Below are positions 55,675 through 64,000 of a DNA stretch of 64,000 nucleotides, one piece after another. Source of the DNA: Icerya purchasi (lineage: Eukaryota; Arthropoda; Insecta; Hemiptera; Monophlebidae); contig CM077115.1 of NCBI GenBank assembly GCA_039619475.1, positions 499,369,352 through 499,433,351 on the forward strand, read 5' to 3'. The notes beneath the pieces were generated by a model. That model made no database searches. It was not told where the DNA came from and worked only from the letters and a program-made list of their open reading frames with translations. Position 1 is the stretch's first letter. Every line of letters begins with the position of its first letter. The position numbers and the translations under genes are program-made.

Positions 55675-58600
55675 CTATAAGAAAAAATAAATAAATTTCA
55701 AAGGAAATAATTAAAACAGACACCAAAAAACTGTATAAAAACCGTTAAAAATTACTGATATAAATAATTAACATATAAAAAACGAACAGAGGGGGGTATG
55801 TATACAAAACACAACACGCTCTCCTGACTAGGGAATGCTTTTTTGAAAAACCAAAATTAATTAAATACGGTAACCATATTTATCATTAGATATTAAAAAG
55901 AAATGCGATACATGTACAAAAATTATCCAGTTTTTGATTTTCTATTCGTATCGTTTTAATTTCGATTTTATCGCAGTAGTTTCGGCTTTCTTACGCATCC
56001 AGTTGAATAATATCACCTTACAACTGCACAATGATATATTTCGGGCACACTGCACGCAATAGAAATCTTGATGATATACGCAAAGGTCGAAAGAGACCGA
56101 AAGGTTGCCCCCCATCAAGTTGTTGGACGAACATGATAGAAAATGGACTAAAATTGTGCCAGCGGTTTTAATATGCAAGAGAGGTAAACGATATGGAAGA
56201 ACAGTGTAGTACGCTTTACATCTCTTTCTTAATTTGACACGTTAATTTATACGATATTACAAAACCTGTAAATGTTTTACTTTTCTCTATTTAAGTAAAT
56301 CACCTAATTATTTTTCTTTTTTCTTTGATTTTTAAAATGTAAACCTTCTTACCTAATTTACGCTTACAAGATTCTCAGGTTTTAAAGGTTAAGAAAAAAA
56401 ATCGACAAATGGGTATACATATATAGTGTTACAAGGAATAATATTAAAATAGGGGGAAAATATATAACTTCAAAAAATAATATGCGTACGCTAGACAATA
56501 AAACGGATACGCGAATGCAGAATAATTTCATATTAGGAGCAATACTTATCGTAGCTACTAAGAACGATTTCAAGATTAAGATTTAACTGTATCATACGAC
56601 TTAATTTTTTAATCAGCGTAAAGTTGCGCGCGAGTGGTATTGTTTACTTTGAACTAATCCGACAAACGAGATCCGTGAATCGCTAACATTTTTTTTATGG
56701 AAACCGAAATTATTAGCAGCGAAGCAGTACCGCAATTTTACGGAAGATGGGACTTCATTCAGTTTTCCGCAATCGAATATAACATTAAATACCTATCATC
56801 TCCGTTAATTATTTGACGCAATTCGGCGCATGATAAATTCTAGACTAAAATCAACGACCAAGCTGCTAATTTCGTATACTTACCACTTCTTTCTTAGCTT
56901 TATAATCATTGAATTCGCCTTCTAGTTCTGAAAATTTCTTTTGCCAAGTGACTTGATTTATCTGCAACGATTTACTCATTAATTTTTCATCGTTTAATTC
57001 GGACTGAGTCTGATTAAGTTTCGTGGTTAACTGTTGCACCTATATAATTTAAAACAATAGCAGTGCACATTAAACATTATCAATTCGTAAATAACAAAAC
57101 AAACATGATCTCAATTCAAAAAATATAAAATTCGAATAATTTGTAATATTTCCATTAATCGTAGATTTTTCTTCTTCTTCAGCGAATTACTTTCGAATGT
57201 TACACATTACACGTTTAATTTCACATTCTTAAATTTCAGTACTTTTATTACTTTTTTTTTTTTTTTTTTTTTGGATTTTAGGGAAGGTAATTTTTTCGAT
57301 TAGTTGTATTCCATGAAGTGTAAGTTTATTATATTTTTCACATTTAAGAAATGGTTGAAATTTTCTTTAGATCTACGGTGAAATCGTAAAAAAAATATAG
57401 ATTCTTTTTACGTACTTAACCTAGGATTTCTGTAAATACAAAAAGAATTAACTTTTTAATTAACAAAAAATTATACTTTTAATTTTGTTCACACATTTAC
57501 AATTACAAAAGAAAAAAAATCAAAAATGTAAAAACTTTCCGGAATAAATTTTAGTCATTATCGTTTGAAAGAAGAAAAAAAACCCAGGCGTAATACAATT
57601 TTCGAAACTCTCCCTATTTAGCGGCAATTATGATAGCAATTGTGGAGTATGAAGAAAAAAAAGCTTAATGATCCAGCAACAGTCCATTTTTTCGTCTTTT
57701 TCTTAGAAACGACGAAGAAAAAGAATATATTTGCCCAAAAAATTGTAACATCAACACTGTAAAACTAAGCGTAGAATCGCCTTATTGTACGACATAACAT
57801 AAGTAATACAGTTTTAATTATTACAAATTGTAATTTTGCGACGTAATAGGCTGTAGGAAAAAACCTAGGAATAAATATAATGATTAGTTCAAAAATAATT
57901 CTGTCATCAAAAAATTAAAAAAAACAACAAAAAAACACTATAAACAAGAAAAAAGAAAAAAAGTAAATAGTTTACAAAGATTATATGTGCTTACATTTTG
58001 AATAGATAAATTGCAGTTACCTGGAATCGCAATTCTTAATAACATTAATAAGTGAACTATATTATGAGTTGAACAATTTTCAAAAAATTTCTCTGCTAAA
58101 AACAATACGTAATTACCACAAGGTATAGAGCCCCATTTAAGGGTATTCGCATCTCAGAAATTCTGATATAATGTAGCGCGTTTAGTATGCACCTGAAACA
58201 TCTATTTCTATAAGCTGTACTTGTTCATAATACGCGTTAAATACCGAGGACCAAACAAGCGGTGCGTACGTTAAAAACGGTCTAATAAGTACTATAGAAG
58301 TAATTTATTGTGAGTAATGAAAACCGATTTACGATAGAACATTAAATAAATAGCGCAGGTAACGAAATTTGCTTCAACAATATAGTATGATAATGTGTTT
58401 ATTGAAGTTTAGCCTTTTGTCTAGTACCACGCCGAGGTAGTTGATCAGACCAACGAATGTCACTTGCATGTGAACATTCTTAATGGTCATACCTACGAGA
58501 AAATAAAATCGCCTCACATTTAGCAGGATTTACAGAAATGAGGCGCATTTTGAAAAAAAAAAAATAAATAAAACTAAGGATACGGTCAATCTCAGATTGG

Positions 58601-58860
58601 AGGTTGTTAGCAATTGCGTGTGATCTGTATGAACTACAATACAGTGCAACATTGTCGGCAAAGAGAGGTATCTCATGTTAATGACGATTCAGAAAAAGTT
58701 GACATTGCCGCTATTCGGTATAAATTTCAGTGAGTTGTGAATTTTTCGAAATTTTTAATTATTCAGTACTTTGGCTCTCGTGATTTATAAAGAATAAGTT
58801 CAGCGGAAATTTTTGTCGGTGCTTTTTAACCATCTGTAATATTTATTTACTCATATTTGC

Positions 58861-58908
<48 letters not shown>

Positions 58909-61900
58909 CCATCTTATCCATATAATTTCGGTAATACCTCTTCCCTAAATTTTCATCCATTGGTTTTAGATATTGTTTTTCTTAATTTATCAGAGATTTG
59001 ATTACTCGTTATACTAATGCCGTTAAAGCGGTATATGAATTTATGTCTGTGGTTTATTGTGACTTTAAGTATTTTAGTGAGTCCACTACTCAAACAGATT
59101 GCTCAGAATTTTCCATTCATTTGACGTTGATCGATCCCCAAATACAATAGATTTTCATATTTTTCTTTGAGATTTCTTCCGTAAGGATACTATTTATTAC
59201 TTTTTCGTAGACCTTACCAAACAAATTTAGTAAGGAAATAAGTTTACATGATATATATTTCTCCTCATTTTGTAAGATTACAGAATCTGCCGTCCCTTTC
59301 AGACAGAAGTAAAAATTTCTAGTTTTAGACATTTATTAATAATCGTGCAAAACACGGGATATTTTTTTCTTTAATTGTTTAATAATTTTATTTGTAATTT
59401 GATCGTTTACTGAGGTATTTCTATTATTGAGCTTGAGCCTTTGAATTATTTTAGTTTGGGCATCTTTACAGGCTGCATTAATGTTCAGTTGAGTATGAGT
59501 TCATTTTTATCAATTCATTGTAATTTTTCGGAGAGAGGGATCTAGGAGGAGTTTATATAAATTTTCACTGTAAATTTTGTTGTTCTGTGTGAGATCTGGT
59601 AAAGCGGATTTCAATTGTTTTTCTATGGTAAATTTATAAGGTTTTCCCAAAGCGCCTGATTCCGTAATGAATCGTTCCCAACAGTCTAGTTTGGCTCTTA
59701 GTATCATACTTTTTATATTTGTCATTCAAAATTTTGAGTGTTATGTTGGTTATTATAAGCTTTAGAATGGCGTCTGTTTTACATTCACCTATTCTTATTG
59801 CATTAATGTAATGTTTAATTCGTTGTACTTCTCATGACTAGCATGGTGGATTGGTGGGATATTTCAGAAACTGATGGTTTTGGTAAGATAAAAGCTTATT
59901 TGATTTATATACGTCTCTCCGTTAGGAGTATTATTTTTGCTAGTCTCTTGATATTCTGTTTACATTTTCACGTGTAATCTGGATTTTTAAATTTTCCACT
60001 AGCCTCTGGATGTTAATTTTTTTAAATTGCTCATTTAATGTTTCTCCTACTCGATCCTTAAGCTCAACATTAAGTAACTTGTGTGCCGTAATTAAACTGA
60101 TGAGGATAGTCTCCATAATGCTTTTCCCATTTAATTTTCGAAAGGATATCAGTACTCACAACAATCAAGTTGTTCCCATTTATAAGTCGTTCGAAATTTG
60201 AGCGTCTTTGTTTAATCTGATTTTAGGTTCTAAAGTTGATGGCCACGTGTTTCAAAGTCTCCGCAATTATATAATTTAAACGATGGTTATTTTTTATTAT
60301 TTGTCCTGTTTTATGTAAATGTAGCTCTCTTTCCTTATTTCTGCAGGGAGAAAACATTAAATATTGAGACGGATTCGGCAGTTGTAGCATTTTTATTACG
60401 TTTTATACGCTTTCAGATCTGTCCGAGGTAGAAATTATTATTTCGATTTTAAATTATTTATATTTCGAGTTTTTTCTCGGGCAGCAAAAATGACGGTGAA
60501 TTGCGATCGGAGACGCTATTTCGACCGAGAAACCTGGTTATCCCGAACGCAACCGTTCTGTCGACTGCGTTGCTGGAGCGAACTGGGTGAAGCGTGGTCG
60601 AAAGACGCGGAGATATAGCGTTTACCGTCGAGGCGTATAAGTATCGAGCGTATAGCTACGAGAGTCGCAAGAGAACTTATAAAATCCCGAAAAGACAGGG
60701 TAGCGGCCGCTTTAAAATACATATAATATAGAAATGTTCTAGAAAATTCGGCGGCGTTCGAATTAATTGATAAGGTACCGGGTAATTTCAGCGATTCGAC
60801 TATGTCGTTCGGTAAAAGCCCATCGTGTACCGAAATCTTCGTTCGTGCATCTGGCATTATAGTTCGATAATTGTTCTATGGCGTAATTCGATGTACATTA
60901 CAGAGTTTAGTCGTACTTTTAATGGTCAAGAGATCACGTCGTCGCGTGTATCAGTTTTATTCTAGTCGTCGCAATTAATTTCTCTCGCTTATTGTTGTTA
61001 CACGTATCGCGCATTTGTTATAATTTGTTTGTAATTTTTTTTTTTTGTTAGTCACGCGTTATGATTTAGAAATTGGACTCGCGTCACTTTAGTCCATATG
61101 GGAAATCGTAAAATTATAATTTTTGTGATATATAGAGAGACGTTGGGTGCTATTTAGCTTCGAAACTCAATATCAATATACTTAAAAAGTCATTTCTGTT
61201 CAAAAGTTGCAATAAAAAGTATGGGGGGGGGGGTGATAAATTTATACGAAAAGTTAAGGACGATGTATCCATTTACTTTCTGTAGGTAAAATTTAAAAAT
61301 CCGACAAAAACATTAAGTTTATTTTTCCAGCAAAATAATTTTGCATTAATGTTTTTACTGAAGGTCAATATGGAAAGAGAGAAGGTAAACTTTTTAATCC
61401 GCTCTATATTATTAAAGGAAAGCGCTGGTATATTTTAAAAATGCATACCTTTTTGTCCAATGAGTGTTTCTCTCGAAGAATGTTATTCAGTTTATTATCC
61501 AAAACTTGTTTTTCAAACTTCTTCATTCCCTTTTCAGGCTATACAATTAAAACAAAATATATAGATATATTATAAATAATGGTATTTTCTGGTTTTTAAA
61601 CATAAAAAATTATATAAAGGGTATATATTTTAATTGACTTCTGTCGATCTAAATTTTCGTTTACTACAATTTTTCAATTAATATACGATACTTGAAAAGA
61701 TCTTAATTTCTAAATGCACTATGGACTGAAGTTGAACGAAGCTAATTTTTTTTTGTGGTTATTGCAGTTATACTGTGTACCGGAAGAACGCTCCCATTAG
61801 AATTATTTTGTCGTTATGAAATAAAATGAAAAAAAAAATTGTTATAGATCACAATACACACCAACAAAGCGTTTACTAGAAACGGAAGATAAAAGTAAAT

Positions 61901-62834
61901 GTTAAATACTTACTAAAGCAGCATGGACTTATCTATTCTGTTCTTTTTCACGAAGAAAAAATAAAACATTCCATGAGCGAATGAAGTGAAAAAGAAAAAT
62001 AGAATTTTTATTTCTGATCTTTTAACTTGTTTTTATTAGCCTTTTAATAATCATTTATAAAATTAACTAGGTAATTGAAAATAAATTAACTATTATTCTG
62101 GTCAAGTGACAATTTGCCACCATATCAAAAAAGGTATTAAAATACTATCTCCGGCCGCGTGTACACATTATTTAAACAATATAGTGAACCAGCTCATTAA
62201 CGCTATCCGCAGTTTGAATCAAAAACAATGATTTATGGTACGGTTGAAAATTCGAATAAGAATAACTAACAATTCTGATGAAAAAATATCGTTTTATCGC
62301 TGACTAAAGTAATGACGAACGAATAATTTAAGGTATTCTCCCCGGTAAAAGTGACAAATTCGAATAAACAAAAATAATGATAATAATAATAAATAATAGT
62401 GACCTATAATAAATATTTAATAAATGACTCGTGGTGTAAAAACTAAATTTTAAAGTGTCCCCACTTAGTCTCAGATAAATGGAAATTTTCAGGGATCCTA
62501 ATAAAAGTATCTACAATCGTGACTTTTAATTTATTTTTCATCCATTACTCTCTGCCCCGCAACTTTAAAATAAAAAAAAAAATTGTATTTTAATCTGTAA
62601 TTATTTATAATAAATGTTTAAAACTAGCGTAAATAAAAAACGCAATAATAAATAAAAAAAATTAAAATATTCGTGTACATGTGTTAATGTACGAACCTCG
62701 TTGGTCACTTTTTGTTTTAGTTTGCCGATTATATCTTCGTAGTACAGTCTTTGCGACTCAAGTTGTGAGGTTAATAGATATGTATATTCTAATTGCATGG
62801 AATCAACCTTTTCATCAACATCCATATTCTGTCC
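55498..62834 (-). CDS. BRAP: BRAP homologue (BRCA1-associated protein), last four coding exons; partial
   Basis: Exons on the - strand, in transcript order: 62834-62697, 61538-61449, 57039-56884 and 55674-55498. All have GT/AG borders, all junctions are phase 0, and together they code 186 residues plus TGA. The most telling block is QLEYTYLLTSQLESQRLYYE, followed by coiled coil and by ELNELRDQLRDIMFYFEAQK near the end, both hallmarks of the BRAP C-terminus, and a basic tail SLRRVKRR. BRAP is a cytoplasmic RING-type E3 ubiquitin ligase that restrains Ras-MAPK signalling and binds nuclear localisation signals. Its BRAP2, RING and UBP zinc-finger domains are encoded beyond position 64000. The 4.4-kb intron between 57040 and 61448 holds a LINE on the same strand. 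RSRC2 ends 7.6 kb away, tail to tail. Confidence 0.9.
56884..57039 (-). CDS. BRAP: BRAP coiled-coil exon
   Basis: 52 codons, VQQLTTKLNQTQSELNDEKL to DYKAKKEV. Acceptor ATATAG, donor GTAAGT, phase 0. Coiled coil with regular leucines. Confidence 0.87.
58000..60230 (-). pseudogene. R1/jockey-type LINE relic in BRAP intron
   Basis: Reading the - strand from about 60200 downward: VELKDRVGETLNEQFKKINI; LRAKLDCWERFITESGALGK (about 59690); LLNLFGKVYEKVINSILTEE (about 59215), the 'LLN..GKV.E' reverse-transcriptase motif; LFADNVALYCSS (58675-58635), the FADD catalytic box with N for the second D; and INYLGVVLDKRLNF (near 58440), the usual post-palm block. Frames change many times and parts of the palm are missing. 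The element lies in the same orientation as BRAP. Outer ends are approximate. Confidence 0.78.
58861..58905. repeat. AT/GT microsatellite
   Basis: About nine AT units pass directly into about thirteen GT units. Confidence 0.9.
60480..60860. other. GC-richer, CpG-rich island in BRAP intron, unexplained
   Basis: This stretch is visibly richer in G+C and CpG (many CGA, TCG and CGCGG words) than its surroundings. A 113-codon frame is open on the - strand (60857-60516) and a 42-codon frame from ATG 60489 on the + strand; I recognise no domain in either and no splice pattern supports them. It may be a regulatory island, an alien insertion or a noncoding gene. Confidence 0.4.
61449..61538 (-). CDS. 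BRAP: BRAP coiled-coil exon
   Basis: 30 codons, PEKGMKKFEKQVLDNKLNNI then LREKHSLDKK. Acceptor TTGTATAG, donor GTATGC, phase 0. Heptad-rich. Confidence 0.82.
62697..62834 (-). CDS. BRAP: BRAP exon with LEYTYLLTSQLESQR signature
   Basis: 46 codons, GQNMDVDEKVDSMQLEYTYL to KLKQKVTNE. Acceptor CATTACAG, donor GTTCGT (weak at +3). Start of the C-terminal coiled coil. Confidence 0.9.
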
Positions 62835-63745
62835 CTGTAATGTGAACAAAAATATTAATTGTTTCTCGGGGCACAATAAATATATTTTTAAAACGGTTCT
62901 CTTTTTAAGTAACTTTAAATTTGTATCAGATCCACAGAAAGTTTAAAATATATATATATATATAATTCAAATATCGATCATGAAATAATGCTCATTAAAA
63001 ATTACAGTTATAACGTAGATTACAGTGAAAATGTTAAGAAATAAATGTTACGACTAAAGTGCATAACATTATTATATCAGAGAACTGCAATACCTACATA
63101 TTTAAATATTAAAGTTCTCCTCCGTTGACTTTGATACGTTGTTTATTTGACATACGAAAAGCATTGTCAGCAGTTATTAGATCACATTAAATCTTTCCTT
63201 CGTATACTGCCCCCATTTTACAATATCAGAAAGATATAAAAACGCCGATAAAATTAAACATAAGTTTACTTACGACAATATCGTAACTATTCAGCGTTAA
63301 CCGATAATATTATTCAAACAATTAATATTAACTGAATTTTCAAGTATTCAGTAGTAATAATTTATTATTAGATTCGAGTTGTACAACTTAACGATTTATT
63401 TCTCCGTTATGAATATTTTTAAATTATTTATTAACTACTAACTGAAACTATAGACAGAAATAAACCGCAAAAAACATTTTGGAAATTATTAAACAAATAT
63501 AATAAACAATTTTTAAGTATATTTTTAATTTTACATATTACTGATAGTTTGCGTGTAATTTTCAAAAAAATTACATTTTGTCCGCTGCACAGATTGAATC
63601 ATAGATATACGACTTTAGGCTTTAAGTAAAAATAAATTACAGAGAATTTCTTTTTCTTACACAAAAAAAAAAAAAAAATCAATACAGGTTAAATCGAAAA
63701 TTGTACATTTTGTTTACCCCACAAGTAATATATAGGCACAGTAAC
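62835..63745. other. BRAP intron, no exon seen
   Basis: No further BRAP exon was found on the - strand up to the right-hand LINE fragment, so the next upstream exon lies outside the window. It includes a short TA repeat at about 62948-62964. Confidence 0.5.
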
Positions 63746-63972
63746 ATACACCGGTAACAGTAAATAATAAATGGTGGTATGACGAAAAGTAAAAAACGTA
63801 CTGCTACCTGGTTAAATGATCAACGTATCCACTTGGAAAAAGGGCTACCTCAGGGTAGTATTCTAAGTCTGCTGTTGTTCATCATTTACACAGCCGAGGT
63901 AGAAAGTATACAAACTAGGTTTGTCAGTATAATACAATACACAGATGGTATAGTCGTATATATACCTGTGTA
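63746..63972 (+). pseudogene. Jockey-type LINE reverse-transcriptase fragment
   Basis: The + strand frame from 63779 has HLEKGLPQGSILSLLLFIIY, the palm motif GLPQGS.LSPLLF (P replaced by L), then a catalytic box that reads QYTDGIVVYIP, where the expected F/YADD is YTDG. The last aspartate is lost, so it is inactive. A stop ends it at 63971-63973. It is antisense to BRAP and may continue past the window. Confidence 0.8.
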
Positions 63973-64000
63973 GCTTCGATGAATGTAGCCATTAAAAAAA

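Noticed and set aside
60516..60857. 113-codon minus-strand frame as a gene
   Set aside because: Open in a CpG-rich island where stop codons are rare; no domain, start context or splice evidence. Kept only as a finding.
1..64000. CRISPR arrays, operons, phage or viral gene clusters
   Set aside because: No regularly spaced repeats, no compact co-directional gene runs and no capsid, envelope or replication genes of viruses were seen.

Overview
The window looks like AT-rich arthropod nuclear DNA, most likely from an insect. I cannot name the species. The evidence is long introns with GT/AG borders, spliced animal genes (RSRC2 and BRAP homologues), tRNA-derived SINEs, and a dense load of mariner, hAT, Tigger, Kolobok-like, Penelope-like, LINE and Ty3/gypsy remnants. 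There is no operon, CRISPR array or other prokaryotic feature.

Three host or host-like genes can be assembled from exons. (1) A two-exon gene on the + strand (4426-4474 joined to 10073-10785) encodes an intact 253-residue basic protein of a transposon-associated arthropod family. Its 5.6-kb intron holds a hAT relic that itself carries another element. (2) An RSRC2 homologue on the + strand (nine coding exons, 31976-47909, 530 residues) has RS/RD-rich middle exons and a conserved C-terminal SMAP-type domain. (3) The last four coding exons of a BRAP (BRCA1-associated protein) homologue lie on the - strand (62834 down to 55498); its RING and zinc-finger exons lie beyond the right edge. RSRC2 and BRAP are convergent.

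Region by region: 1-4.4 kb is intergenic with a hAT relic bounded by near-identical 8-bp repeats (1309-3063). 4.4-10.8 kb is the two-exon gene. 11.3-18.7 kb is a repeat field with two tRNA-derived SINEs, a long-inverted-repeat element containing a palindrome of Penelope-type terminal repeats, a Harbinger-like MITE and a foldback element. 18.8-23.5 kb is a patchwork of LINEs. 24.1-28.3 kb is a hAT element split by a Penelope-like element. 28.6-31.0 kb is a 5'-truncated Ty3/gypsy element with a candidate 3' LTR. 32-48 kb is RSRC2, whose introns hold a TTAA-flanked Kolobok-like element, two mariners, a degraded repeat, a hairpin and a Tigger/jerky-like relic. 48-55.5 kb is intergenic with a full-length dead mariner and a dead copy of a common arthropod repeat protein. 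55.5-62.8 kb is BRAP with a LINE in its largest intron, and the window ends in another LINE fragment.

I found no clear previously undescribed system. The most interesting items are the intact spliced transposon-family gene at 4.4-10.8 kb, the nested insertion at 24-28 kb whose two duplications of 8 and 12 bp can both be read, and the head-to-head Penelope repeats near 12.5 kb. Every family call rests on recognising protein motifs and repeat ends by eye; no database search was run.
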